Shown here: positions 28,640-37,130 of the stretch, piece by piece | How the letters are laid out: each line of letters opens with the position of its first letter | Position numbering within the stretch: position 1 is the first letter of the stretch | Assembly: GCA_000621185.1 (NCBI GenBank) | Contig: JHYZ01000018.1 | Span: 23,994-87,993 of the forward strand | Source: Franconibacter pulveris DSM 19144 | Lineage (GTDB): Bacteria; Pseudomonadota; Gammaproteobacteria; Enterobacterales; Enterobacteriaceae | DNA: 64,000 nt | Direction: 5' to 3' | Made by a program: the position numbers and the translations under genes | Notes under the pieces: model-generated | What the model was told of the DNA's origin: nothing | Databases searched by the model: none | Seen by the model: the letters and a program-made list of their open reading frames with translations, nothing else

Positions 28640-28694
28640 GCCTTTCTGAGAAAAAAGGCGTTACCTGACGGCTGAAAAAACCCGAAGATAACGC

Positions 28695-28706
28695 TGAAAC
28701 GTTTCA
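28695..28706. promoter_or_regulatory. Cra (FruR) operator 2 of fruB
   Basis: Perfect palindrome TGAAACGTTTCA, 67 bp centre to centre from operator 1. The E. coli fru operon also has two Cra sites. Confidence 0.88.
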
Positions 28707-28770
28707 AGAAGTGTGAGGACTTCTGCTGCGCGGCGCAAGAAAAGCCGTAAACGGGATGTACATTTTTAGA

Positions 28771-28783
28771 TGTGTCGCACATT
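28771..28783. promoter_or_regulatory. ATGTG-3 nt-CACAT palindrome in the fruB-setB gap
   Basis: Perfect 5-bp arms in the 369-bp gap between divergent fruB and setB. The spacing is too short for CRP, and I do not recognise the binding protein. Apart from this and the Cra sites the gap shows nothing more. Confidence 0.3.
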
Positions 28784-28975
28784 TCATACCTTTCACGTCC
28801 CGTTTGCTGAAGTTACTTCTGCCTTTTTCAGGCTGGTCAGCTCCGCGTTCAGCGCTCCGTCAGCAAAAAATAAAACATCTTTTTGATTATTCGTGTGGCG
28901 GTTAATAGAGGCCGCTGTTTATTTGCGCACGAGGCGCGTAAACTTCGCCTTCCCTTTTGAAAGCGTTCATTTGTT

Positions 28976-30157
28976 ATGCAAAACCTTCCTGCTGCGTCCC
29001 GCTTGCGAATGCCTGACATGGCTTCCGCCTCTTTTTTAATTGTAGCTTTTTTAACCGGCATCGCCGGGGCGCTGCAAACGCCTACGCTCAGCCTGTTTCT
29101 CACTGAAGAGGTGCATGCGCGACCGGCGATGGTCGGCTTCTTTTTTACCGGCAGCGCTATTATCGGCATTCTGGTCAGCCAGTTTCTGGCGGGCCGTTCG
29201 GATAAAAAAGGCGACCGCAAATCCCTTATCTTCGTCTGCTGTCTGCTGGGGGCGCTGGCCTGCGTGTTGTTCGCCTGGAACCGCAACTATTTCATTCTGC
29301 TGTTTATCGGCGTGTTCCTGAGCAGCTTCGGCTCTACCGCCAACCCGCAGATGTTTGCCCTGGCGCGTGAGCATGCCGACCGCACCGGCCGGGAAGCGGT
29401 CATGTTCAGCTCAATTCTTCGCGCTCAGGTTTCACTGGCGTGGGTTGTCGGGCCGCCGCTGGCGTATGCCCTGGCGATGGGCTTTGGCTTTCAGGTGATG
29501 TACCTGAGCGCGGCGGCGGCGTTTATCGTCTGCGGCCTGATGGTGTGGGGCTTCCTGCCTTCGATGCGCAAAGAGCCGGTAACCACCTCCACGACGCTTG
29601 AGGCGCCGCGCCGCAACCGTCGCGACGCCCTGTTGTTGTTTGTCATCTGCACCCTGATGTGGGGCACCAACAGCCTTTACATCATCAATATGCCGCTTTA
29701 CATCATTAATGAGCTGCATCTGTCGGAGAAGCTGGCTGGCGTGATGATGGGCACCGCCGCGGGGCTGGAAATTCCGACCATGCTGGTGGCGGGCTACTAC
29801 GCAAAGCGGTTCGGCAAACGCTTTTTAATGCGTGTGGCGATTGTGGGCGGCGTGCTGTTTTATCTCGGCATGCTGATGCTCAGCAGCCCCGTCATGCTGC
29901 TCGGCCTGCAGTTGCTTAACGCCATTTACATCGGCATCCTGGCCGGCATCGGCATGCTCTATTTTCAGGATCTGATGCCGGGTCAGGCGGGCGCCGCGAC
30001 CACGCTTTATACTAATACGACGCGCGTGGGCTGGATTATCGCCGGTTCGCTTGCGGGTGTGATTGCGGAAATCTGGAACTATCACGCCGTGTTTTATGTG
30101 GCGTTGGTCATGACGGCCGCCGCTGTCTGGTGCCTGTGGCGGATTAAGGATGTTTAG
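28976..30157 (+). CDS. setB: SetB, sugar efflux transporter (MFS)
   Basis: 393-residue major facilitator of the SET family, twelve helices, same length as E. coli SetB, with the family stretches [13 protein letters not shown] (MFS loop 2-3), [19 protein letters not shown] and [14 protein letters not shown]. SetB exports lactose and glucose in E. coli. Only the first 15 residues diverge from E. coli. Divergent from fruB. Its stop overlaps the convergent yeiW stop by 4 bp. Confidence 0.92.
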   Translation: MQNLPAASRLRMPDMASASFLIVAFLTGIAGALQTPTLSLFLTEEVHARPAMVGFFFTGSAIIGILVSQFLAGRSDKKGDRKSLIFVCCLLGALACVLFAWNRNYFILLFIGVFLSSFGSTANPQMFALAREHADRTGREAVMFSSILRAQVSLAWVVGPPLAYALAMGFGFQVMYLSAAAAFIVCGLMVWGFLPSMRKEPVTTSTTLEAPRRNRRDALLLFVICTLMWGTNSLYIINMPLYIINELHLSEKLAGVMMGTAAGLEIPTMLVAGYYAKRFGKRFLMRVAIVGGVLFYLGMLMLSSPVMLLGLQLLNAIYIGILAGIGMLYFQDLMPGQAGAATTLYTNTTRVGWIIAGSLAGVIAEIWNYHAVFYVALVMTAAAVWCLWRIKDV

Positions 30158-30408
30158 GGCGCGGTAAGCGCCTCGAGGTGTATGAGGTACTCCATCGCCT
30201 GCTGGCGATGTATGCCGCACATCTCGGGGGAGGGTTGCAGGCCGCCGCACACTTTTGGCCGCAGCGGCGAGCCGAACAGCTTGCAGCGCTTATGCTCATC
30301 AAGCTGCACGCAAGGCGTGTTCGCCGGTTTGCCGTCTGGCATGCCCGGAATGGGGCTCGATATTGAAGGCGCGGTACAGCAGGCACCGCAGTCGGGACGA
30401 CATTCCAT
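30154..30408 (-). CDS. yeiW: YeiW, YkgJ-family cysteine-cluster protein
   Basis: 84-residue UPF0153 protein with the metal-binding pattern CRPDCGACC at the start, a middle C-x8-C segment ([10 protein letters not shown]) and later VCGG and MCG, eight Cys in total. Such clusters are thought to bind zinc or an Fe-S centre; the function is not established. Convergent with setB. A second frame here (30144-30386) is a shadow. Confidence 0.88.
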   Translation of the reverse strand: MECRPDCGACCTAPSISSPIPGMPDGKPANTPCVQLDEHKRCKLFGSPLRPKVCGGLQPSPEMCGIHRQQAMEYLIHLEALTAP

Positions 30409-30577
30409 AATGACCTCGGCCAGGCAGACAGGCGCGGACTTTATCAGGCGCCGCCTGGAAACACTAACGACTTTTTCGCGCCATGCAGCGAAAGCGGTGA
30501 AATCCGCTTGCCTGGCTGACGCCTCGCGAGTAATTTGTCGCGATATTTTTGCTATCCCAAATTAACAGGACACTTCG

Positions 30578-31150
30578 ATGCCAAGAGCTAACGAAATCAA
30601 AAAAGGTATGGTGCTCAATTACAACGGCAAACTGCTGCTCGTAAAAGACATTGATATTCAGTCACCCAGCGCTCGCGGCGCGGCCACGCTTTATAAAATG
30701 CGCTTCTCCGATGTGCGCACCGGCCTGAAGGTGGAAGAGCGTTTTAAAGGCGACGACATTGTCGATACCGTTACCCTGAACCGCCGCTTTGTGGACTTCT
30801 CCTACGTAGACGGCGACGAATATGTGTTCATGGATAAAGAAGACTATACGCCCTATACCTTCACGAAAGATCAGATTGAAGAAGAGCTGCAGTTCATGCC
30901 GGAAGGCGGCATGCCCGATATGCAGGTGCTGCTGTGGGACGGCCAGCTGCTGGCGCTGGAGCTGCCGCAGACGGTAGACCTGGAAATCGTGGAAACGGCG
31001 CCGGGCATCAAAGGCGCTTCCGCAAGCGCGCGCAACAAACCGGCGACGCTGACGACCGGTCTGGTGGTGCAGGTACCGGAATACCTCTCGGCGGGCGAGA
31101 AAATTCGCATTCATATCGAAGAGAAACGCTATATGGGCCGCGCAGACTAA
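30578..31150 (+). CDS. yeiP: Elongation factor P-like protein YeiP
   Basis: 190-residue EF-P paralogue. Three OB/KOW-like domains as in EF-P: N-terminal KOW (about 1-65), then two OB domains. The EF-P loop around residue 33-36 reads [10 protein letters not shown], with Arg-type rather than the modified Lys of EF-P, as in E. coli YeiP. It probably helps translation of proline-rich stretches; the exact role is unproven. ATG follows AGGA at about 8 nt. A strong terminator follows. Confidence 0.93.
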   Translation: MPRANEIKKGMVLNYNGKLLLVKDIDIQSPSARGAATLYKMRFSDVRTGLKVEERFKGDDIVDTVTLNRRFVDFSYVDGDEYVFMDKEDYTPYTFTKDQIEEELQFMPEGGMPDMQVLLWDGQLLALELPQTVDLEIVETAPGIKGASASARNKPATLTTGLVVQVPEYLSAGEKIRIHIEEKRYMGRAD

Positions 31151-31190
31151 CAGGCCTGCTCACCTGGCGGCGCTTCGCTGTCAGGCCCCC

Positions 31191-31221
31191 AAAAAAAACC
31201 GGCAAGTATGCCGGTTTTTTT
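31191..31221. terminator. Bidirectional terminator between yeiP and uxuA
   Basis: ACCGGC-6 nt-GCCGGT stem with eight A before and seven T after, between convergent yeiP and uxuA. Confidence 0.9.
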
Positions 31222-31259
31222 ATCTGCGTTAACAGCGAGCTACGCCGTTCCCATCAGGG

Positions 31260-32450
31260 TTACAGCAACTCGGGGTATTTCGTCATCTTCAGCGCCAGCT
31301 CGACGCCGCGCACTTCCGCCATGCCTTTGAGGCGGCCGATTGCCGAATAACCCGGGTTGGTTTTCTTGCGCAGATCGTCAAGCATCTGGTGACCGTGGTC
31401 CGGACGGAACGGGATAGGACGCCGATCGCCCGCCTTTTTACGACGCAGCTCTTCACTCAGAATAGCGTCAACTACCGCCACCATGTTCACGTCACCCTGC
31501 AGATGCGCCGCTTCGTGGAAGGTTTTCGGGTTCGCTTCACGGCAGGTGGAGCGCAAATGGGTAAAGTGAATGCGATCGCCGAACGTTTCTATCATCCGCA
31601 CCAGGTCGTTATCAGCGCGCACGCCATAGGAGCCGGTGCACATGGTGAAGCCGTTGTTAATGCTGTTCACCGTCTCTTTCAGCCACTGCATATCGTCGAT
31701 GGTAGAGACAATGCGCGGCAGTCCAAGAATAGGACGCGGCGGATCGTCCGGGTGCACCGCCAGCCGCACGCCCACCTCTTCCGCTACCGGTACAATGGCG
31801 CGCAGGAAATAAGCCATGTTTTCACGAAGCTGGGCTTTATCGATGCCGTGATATTCCGCAAGGCGCGCGCGGAACTGGTCAAGCGTATAGCCCTCTTCCG
31901 CGCCTGGCAGGCCGGCGATGATGTTGCGCGTCAGCTTCTCAATCTCCGCTTCGCTCGCGTTAGTGAAATAGTCCTGCGCCTGACGCTGCTCTTCTTCGCT
32001 GTAATCCGTCTGCGCCCCTTCACGTTTGAGAATATGCAGTTCAAACGCAGCAAAGGCTATCTGGTCAAAGCGCAGCGCTTTTGAGCCGTCCGGCAGGACG
32101 TACTCGAGGTCGGTGCGCGTCCAGTCGAGAATAGGCATAAAGTTATAGCAAACGGTGTCGATGCCGCAGGCTGCGAGATTGCGGATGCTTTGCTGATAGT
32201 TAGCGATGTGCTTATCGTAATTACCGGTGTGGGTTTTAATTTCTTCATGCACCGGAATGCTTTCCACTACCGACCAGACCAGCCCTTTTTCCGCCAGCAG
32301 CGCCTGGCGCGCGCGGATCTCTTCCACCGGCCAGACGTCGCCATTTGCAATGTGATGCAGCGCGGTAACGACGCCGGTCGCGCCTGCCTGACGCACATCA
32401 TCCAGTGATACCGGATCGTTTGGGCCATACCACCGCCAGGTTTGTTCCAT
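31260..32450 (-). CDS. uxuA: Mannonate dehydratase
   Basis: 396-residue TIM-barrel enzyme: D-mannonate to 2-keto-3-deoxy-D-gluconate in hexuronate (glucuronate) degradation, needing Mn or Fe. Starts [15 protein letters not shown] as in E. coli; metal/active-site stretches [30 protein letters not shown] and [11 protein letters not shown] are present. E. coli has uxuA next to uxuB far from here; in this genome it lies next to yeiQ, a UxuB-like oxidoreductase gene, divergently transcribed. Two UxuR/ExuR-like sites lie in the shared gap. Confidence 0.95.
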   Translation of the reverse strand: MEQTWRWYGPNDPVSLDDVRQAGATGVVTALHHIANGDVWPVEEIRARQALLAEKGLVWSVVESIPVHEEIKTHTGNYDKHIANYQQSIRNLAACGIDTVCYNFMPILDWTRTDLEYVLPDGSKALRFDQIAFAAFELHILKREGAQTDYSEEEQRQAQDYFTNASEAEIEKLTRNIIAGLPGAEEGYTLDQFRARLAEYHGIDKAQLRENMAYFLRAIVPVAEEVGVRLAVHPDDPPRPILGLPRIVSTIDDMQWLKETVNSINNGFTMCTGSYGVRADNDLVRMIETFGDRIHFTHLRSTCREANPKTFHEAAHLQGDVNMVAVVDAILSEELRRKKAGDRRPIPFRPDHGHQMLDDLRKKTNPGYSAIGRLKGMAEVRGVELALKMTKYPELL

Positions 32451-32468
32451 GACCATCCCCTCGTTAAG

Positions 32469-32480
32469 TTGTTATACCAA
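32469..32480. promoter_or_regulatory. UxuR/ExuR-like operator, uxuA-proximal
   Basis: TTGTTATACCAA differs at one position from the UxuR/ExuR core TTGGTATACCAA. It lies 19 bp upstream of the uxuA start codon, in the uxuA-yeiQ gap. Confidence 0.65.
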
Positions 32481-32578
32481 TCATACCAGAACCAATGACG
32501 ACTACCATACAGGTTTCCACTAAGCGATCAAACCGCCCGCCACCATTGATTGATCCAGCTCACAAACCCCGGATATTT

Positions 32579-32590
32579 ACGGCATACCAA
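32579..32590. promoter_or_regulatory. UxuR/ExuR-like operator, yeiQ-proximal
   Basis: ACGGCATACCAA matches 9 of 12 positions of the same core, 66 bp upstream of the yeiQ start codon. With the better site at 32469 it may serve the divergent promoters together. Confidence 0.45.
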
Positions 32591-32656
32591 TTCAATTTGC
32601 TGTCATATAACTTTACACTGGTTTTGTTAAATGATGGTTAATAAGGTATGTACTAA

Positions 32657-34123
32657 ATGAATACAATTGCCTCCGTAACGCTGCCCGATTCGGTTAAGCG
32701 CCCCCGCTACGATCGTCATCGTTTACAAAGCCGCATCGTGCATTTCGGCTTCGGCGCTTTTCACCGCGCGCACCAGGCGCTGTTAACCGATCGCGTGCTG
32801 AATCAGCAGGGCGGCGACTGGGGAATTTGCGAAATCAGCCTGTTCAGCGGCGACAAGCTAATGAGCGATCTTCGCGCCCAGGACCATCTTTATACCGTGC
32901 TGGAAAAAGGCGCGGACGGCAACCAGGCATACCTCATTGGCGCCGTGAAAGAGTGCCTGAACGCAAAGCTTGACGGTATGGAAGCGATTGTCGAAAAGTT
33001 CTGTGAACCGCAGGTGGCTATCGTCTCCCTGACGATTACCGAGAAAGGCTATTGCATCGACCCGGCGACCGGCAAACTGGATACCCGCCATGAGCGCATC
33101 GTTCACGATCTCGAAAACCCGCACCAGCCGCATTCCGCACCCGGACTACTGGTGGAAGCGCTGCAACGCCGCCGCGAGCGGGGTCTCGCGCCGTTTACCG
33201 TGCTTTCCTGCGACAATATCCCGGATAACGGCCACGTCGTGCGTCAGGCGGTGCTCGGCATGGCGCAAAAACGCAGCCCCGAACTGGCGCAGTGGATAGG
33301 CGAACATGTGACATTTCCGGCGACGATGGTGGACCGTATCGTGCCTGCCGCCACGCCGGAGTCGCTTGCGGAAATCGCCGACGCGCTGGGCGTGGAAGAC
33401 CCGTGCGCCATCAGCGCCGAGCCGTTTATTCAGTGGGTTATCGAAGATAATTTCGTCGCCGGCCGGCCCGCCTGGGAAACGGCGGGCGTCCAGCTTGTTG
33501 AGGATGTGCAGCCCTGGGAGCAGATGAAGCTGCGCATGCTGAACGGCAGCCACTCTTTTCTGGCCTATCTGGGCTACCTGGCGGGTTATCAGCATATCAG
33601 CGATTGCATGCAGGATGCGCGTTTTCGCCAGGCGGCGCGCCAGTTAATGCTCAAAGAGCAGGCGCCGACGCTTCGCATCACCGGCGTGGATTTAACGGCC
33701 TATGCCGACAGCCTGATTGCCCGCTTCAGCAATCCGGCGCTTAAACACCGCACCTGGCAGATTGCGATGGATGGCAGCCAGAAGCTGCCGCAGCGCATGC
33801 TGGAGAGCATTCGCTGGCATCTGCAACACGGCGGCGACTGGTCGCTGCTTGCGCTGGGTGTGGCAGGCTGGATGCGCTACGTCAGCGGCGTGGATGAACA
33901 AGGCGACGCCATCGACGTGCGCGACCCGCTGAGCGAAAAAATTCGCGGGCTGGTTGAGAACAGCCCGCAGGAAAACCGCGTTGAAGCGCTGCTCTCTTTA
34001 CAGGAAATTTTCGGCGCCGACTTACCGCAGAACCCGATTTTCGTGCATAGCCTGAAAGCGGCCTGGCAAAGCCTTTCCCGCAATGGCGCGAAAGAGGCGG
34101 TCGCCCGTCTTGCCGGTCGTTAA
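32657..34123 (+). CDS. yeiQ: YeiQ, mannitol dehydrogenase-family oxidoreductase (fructuronate reductase-like)
   Basis: 488-residue NAD-dependent long-chain polyol dehydrogenase, the length of E. coli YeiQ and related to UxuB along its whole length. N-terminal Rossmann motif HFGFGAFHRAHQALL, central SCDNIPDNGH and VDRIVPAAT, C-terminal catalytic region KLRMLNGSHSFLAYLGYL with the Lys and His. UxuB reduces D-fructuronate to D-mannonate; UxuA, encoded divergently here, then dehydrates mannonate. The neighbourhood strongly suggests YeiQ does the UxuB step in this organism. Confidence 0.93.
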   Translation: MNTIASVTLPDSVKRPRYDRHRLQSRIVHFGFGAFHRAHQALLTDRVLNQQGGDWGICEISLFSGDKLMSDLRAQDHLYTVLEKGADGNQAYLIGAVKECLNAKLDGMEAIVEKFCEPQVAIVSLTITEKGYCIDPATGKLDTRHERIVHDLENPHQPHSAPGLLVEALQRRRERGLAPFTVLSCDNIPDNGHVVRQAVLGMAQKRSPELAQWIGEHVTFPATMVDRIVPAATPESLAEIADALGVEDPCAISAEPFIQWVIEDNFVAGRPAWETAGVQLVEDVQPWEQMKLRMLNGSHSFLAYLGYLAGYQHISDCMQDARFRQAARQLMLKEQAPTLRITGVDLTAYADSLIARFSNPALKHRTWQIAMDGSQKLPQRMLESIRWHLQHGGDWSLLALGVAGWMRYVSGVDEQGDAIDVRDPLSEKIRGLVENSPQENRVEALLSLQEIFGADLPQNPIFVHSLKAAWQSLSRNGAKEAVARLAGR

Positions 34124-34239
34124 GTTTTAACTATCCATGCTTTATAGGGGGCGGCGCTCAGCGTCGCCCCCTCTTCTTTCTTCTCTTTGCTAAGGTTTTT
34201 AGACACTATTGGCGTTTTCTCTTTTGTCCGGGAGCGCGC

Positions 34240-35226
34240 GTGACTAAAACCAATCTCATTACCGGTTTTCTCGGTAGCGGTAAAACCACCACCATTTTGC
34301 ATCTGCTGGCGCAAAAAGATCCGGCGGAAAAATGGGCCGTGCTGGTCAATGAATTTGGCGAAGTGGGCATTGACGGCGCCCTGCTCGCCGACAGCGGCGC
34401 GCTGCTGAAAGAAATTCCCGGCGGCTGCATGTGTTGCGTCAACGGCCTGCCGATGCAGGTAGGGCTTAACACACTGCTGCGCCAGGGCAAACCGGATCGC
34501 CTGTTGATAGAGCCCACTGGCCTGGGACATCCCAAACAGATTCTGGATATGCTGACCGCGCCGGTCTACGAGCCGTGGATAGATTTACGCGCCACCCTTT
34601 GTCTGCTCGACCCACGTCAGTTGCTGGATGAAAAGTGCCTGAGCAATGAAAACTTCCGCGATCAGTTAGCGGCGGCGGACATTATTATCGCCAATAAAAG
34701 CGATCGCGCGGACGAGGATAGCCGTCAGGCGCTGGATAAATGGCGGGTGGAACAGGGAGAGGGCCGCGAAGTGGTTTTCGCCACGCAGGGAAATATCGAC
34801 GGCGCGTGGCTCGATAAACCGCGCGAAAACCAGCGTGAATTGCCGGCAAGCGTGGAACACAGTCATGCTCATCCCAGCAGCCGGGGGCTTGCGGCGTTAA
34901 GCCTCGCACAAAACCAGCGCTGGCGGCGCAACCTTAATCATGGCCAGGGCTATCACGCCTGCGGCTGGATTTTTGATGCCGACACGGTGTTCGATACCAT
35001 TGGGCTGCTGGAATGGGCGCGGCTCGCGCCAGTAGACCGCGTAAAGGGCGTGCTGCGCATTCCTGAAGGGCTGGTGCGAATCAACCGACAGGGTCTCGAC
35101 TTGAATATTGAAACCCAGAACGTGGCGCCGCCTGACAGCAGAATTGAACTGATTACGCAGAATGAAGCGGACTGGAACAGCCTGCAAGCCGCTTTGTTGA
35201 AGCTTCGTTTAAGTTCACAGGTCTAA
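34240..35226 (+). CDS. yeiR: YeiR, COG0523 zinc-binding GTPase
   Basis: 328-residue G3E GTPase of the CobW/COG0523 group, a zinc-responsive metallochaperone-like protein. Walker A GSGKTT near residues 12-17, metal-binding CMCC at residues 63-66 (family GCxCC type), switch region and Walker B ADIIIANKSD. A His-rich loop (HSHAHPSS) lies near residue 207 and a CobW C-terminal domain follows. GTG start at 34240, with GGGAG 4-8 nt upstream. Probably allocates zinc when scarce. Confidence 0.92.
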   Translation: MTKTNLITGFLGSGKTTTILHLLAQKDPAEKWAVLVNEFGEVGIDGALLADSGALLKEIPGGCMCCVNGLPMQVGLNTLLRQGKPDRLLIEPTGLGHPKQILDMLTAPVYEPWIDLRATLCLLDPRQLLDEKCLSNENFRDQLAAADIIIANKSDRADEDSRQALDKWRVEQGEGREVVFATQGNIDGAWLDKPRENQRELPASVEHSHAHPSSRGLAALSLAQNQRWRRNLNHGQGYHACGWIFDADTVFDTIGLLEWARLAPVDRVKGVLRIPEGLVRINRQGLDLNIETQNVAPPDSRIELITQNEADWNSLQAALLKLRLSSQV

Positions 35227-35261
35227 CGTTGCCCTTTTTCTAATAAACTGTGACTCCGATC

Positions 35262-35975
35262 ATGAAGATTCGTTTGCCGCTTATCCTGCTGCTGAACGTC
35301 GCGGGCGTAGCGTTATTCCTTTCCTGGTTCCTGCCAGCTAACCATGGTTTCTGGTACGCCATTGATACGGGCGTCTTTACCTTTTTTAACCAGCAGCTGG
35401 CGGTGAACCGACCGTTTCTGTGGTTTGTGGCAATTACCAATAACCGGGCTTTTGACGGCTGCTCATTGCTGGCGATGGGGGCACTGATGCTCTGGCACTG
35501 GCGCCGCGCCGCGCCTGCGCAACAACGCCGCATCGTACTGATGGGTCTGGTGATGCTGCTGACGGCAGTGGTGCTAAACCAACTCGGTCAGCGTTTACTG
35601 CCCGTTACCCGTCCCAGCCCGACGTTAACGTTTACCGGCATTAACCGCGTCAGCGAACTTTTATCTATTTCGACCAAAGATGCGTCGACGGACAGTTTCC
35701 CTGGCGACCATGGCATGATGCTGCTTATTTTTGCGGGATTTATGTGGCGATATTTTGGTCAAAAAGCGTTTGCTATCGCCTTACTTATTTTTGCCGTGTT
35801 TGCCCTTCCCCGCATGATGATTGGCGCGCACTGGTTTACCGATATATTTGTAGGTTCACTTTGTGTGGTGCTGACAGGGTTGCCCTGGTGTTTATTAACC
35901 CCTGTTTCCGACAAGGTTATTGCGTGGTTTGACCGCACGCTCCCCGGCAAAAACAAACAATTTGATAACATTTAA
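35262..35975 (+). CDS. lpxT: Lipid A 1-diphosphate synthase LpxT
   Basis: 237-residue PAP2-family inner-membrane phosphotransferase. It moves the distal phosphate of undecaprenyl pyrophosphate onto lipid A at the periplasmic face. The phosphatase motifs are visible: RPSPTLTF near residue 123, SFPGDHGMM in the middle, and RMMIGAHWFTD near residue 187. Five to six hydrophobic helices. ATG at 35262 gives the E. coli length; four upstream codons are unlikely. Followed by a terminator. Confidence 0.93.
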   Translation: MKIRLPLILLLNVAGVALFLSWFLPANHGFWYAIDTGVFTFFNQQLAVNRPFLWFVAITNNRAFDGCSLLAMGALMLWHWRRAAPAQQRRIVLMGLVMLLTAVVLNQLGQRLLPVTRPSPTLTFTGINRVSELLSISTKDASTDSFPGDHGMMLLIFAGFMWRYFGQKAFAIALLIFAVFALPRMMIGAHWFTDIFVGSLCVVLTGLPWCLLTPVSDKVIAWFDRTLPGKNKQFDNI

Positions 35976-35997
35976 TTAAAATATTAAAACCGTTCCA

Positions 35998-36027
35998 TCA
36001 GGGATCGTTTTCGATCCCTGATTGTTT
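35998..36027 (+). terminator. Terminator after lpxT
   Basis: TCAGGGATCG-4 nt-CGATCCCTGA perfect 10-bp stem, followed by TTGTTT. Intrinsic terminator 22 nt past the lpxT stop. Confidence 0.82.
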
Positions 36028-36264
36028 CCGGGAGGTTAATTTCGGTTAAATATCATTACCAGCGTAATGATTATTTAATAACGCAATGAATAGCCTGTTT
36101 TTTACCCTTTTCAGGCCATTGTTACACAACTACACACTTTCCTCTTTTCACATCACAATTTCTTATAAAAAAAGCGATAAAACCACTCGCCATACAGGGT
36201 TTGATCGGGTAATCTCGGTCTCGTTTTGCTTTCAAGACCGCGTCCGCGGCGCTGAAAATAAAAA

Positions 36265-36280
36265 TGTGCGTTTCTGCACA
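36265..36280. promoter_or_regulatory. CRP-like palindrome upstream of mepS
   Basis: TGTGCGTTTCTGCACA, a perfect TGTGC-N6-GCACA dyad matching 8 of 10 CRP consensus positions, 110 bp before the mepS start. Too far to be sure of control. Apart from this and the dyad at 36347 the 414-bp lpxT-mepS gap is AT-rich and shows nothing else. Confidence 0.35.
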
Positions 36281-36346
36281 ATTTCGTTCATTCGGAATTG
36301 TCTCAACACGCGCGGGTATTTAGTCTCGTCACGTTTGGCATTTTTA

Positions 36347-36364
36347 TAACGATATTTATCGTTA
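36347..36364. promoter_or_regulatory. Perfect palindrome in the mepS leader
   Basis: TAACGATA-TT-TATCGTTA, two perfect 8-bp arms, 25 bp upstream of the mepS ATG. It may be a repressor site or an mRNA leader dyad near the ribosome site (AAGGG at 36375-36379). Confidence 0.5.
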
Positions 36365-36389
36365 AGGACATCAAGGGAAAATAAATAAT

Positions 36390-36959
36390 ATGGTCAAATC
36401 TCAGCCGATTTTGAGATATTTTCTGCGGCTCGTACCCGCAGTCGCAGTCGCGGTACTGCTGTCAGCATGTAGCTCCACTAACACCGCAAAAAATATGCAT
36501 TCTGAGACGCATGCAGTTGGCAATAATGATGGTTTTTTACTGCAAGCCTCTCAGGATGAATTTGAAAATATGGTTCGTAATCTCGATGTTAAATCGCGAC
36601 TTATGGATCAATATGCCAGCTGGAAAGGCGTCCGCTACCGTCTGGGCGGCAGCACCAAAAGCGGCATCGACTGTTCCGGTTTCGTACAGCGTACTTTTCG
36701 TGAACAGTTTGGCTTAGAATTACCGCGTTCTACTTACGAACAGCAGGAAATGGGCAAAAGCGTTGACCGCACAAAATTGCGGACCGGCGATCTGGTGCTG
36801 TTCCGGGCAGGCTCTACCGGCCGCCACGTAGGCATTTACATTGGCAATAACCAGTTTGTACATGCCTCCACCAGCAGCGGCGTCATGATTTCCAGCATGG
36901 ACGAACCGTACTGGAAGAAGCGCTACAATGAAGCGCGAAGAGTATTAAGCCGCAGTTAA
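36390..36959 (+). CDS. mepS: Murein DD-endopeptidase MepS (Spr)
   Basis: 189-residue outer-membrane lipoprotein that cuts D-Ala-mDAP crosslinks to allow peptidoglycan growth; its turnover by NlpI-Prc sets hydrolase activity in E. coli. Signal peptide with lipobox LSAC, lipidated Cys-27; NlpC/P60 domain with catalytic Cys-95 in GIDCSGF, His-146 in RHVGIY and His-158 in FVHAS. Almost identical to E. coli Spr with one extra residue near position 45. A terminator follows. Confidence 0.95.
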   Translation: MVKSQPILRYFLRLVPAVAVAVLLSACSSTNTAKNMHSETHAVGNNDGFLLQASQDEFENMVRNLDVKSRLMDQYASWKGVRYRLGGSTKSGIDCSGFVQRTFREQFGLELPRSTYEQQEMGKSVDRTKLRTGDLVLFRAGSTGRHVGIYIGNNQFVHASTSSGVMISSMDEPYWKKRYNEARRVLSRS

Positions 36960-36998
36960 TGTTGCTTTCCCCCTTGATGGCCAACGTTGACGAACAAT

Positions 36999-37028
36999 AA
37001 AAAAACGCTGCTCCGGCAGCGTTTTTTT
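36999..37028. terminator. Terminator after mepS
   Basis: ACGCTGC-4 nt-GCAGCGT stem, A-tract before and T-tract (TTTTTTT) after. Confidence 0.9.
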
Positions 37029-37130
37029 ATTATTTGCGGCTGTGTAAGATGGTCCGCACGTCCCTTTATCCGGCCACAGTCAGCAGCATTACGCTAAGCG
37101 CCAGCCTTGTCTTTGCGGGAGCCAGACCCA

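Noticed and set aside
28771..28783. CRP site in the fru-setB gap
   Set aside because: The spacing of the arms (3 nt) does not fit CRP (6 nt).
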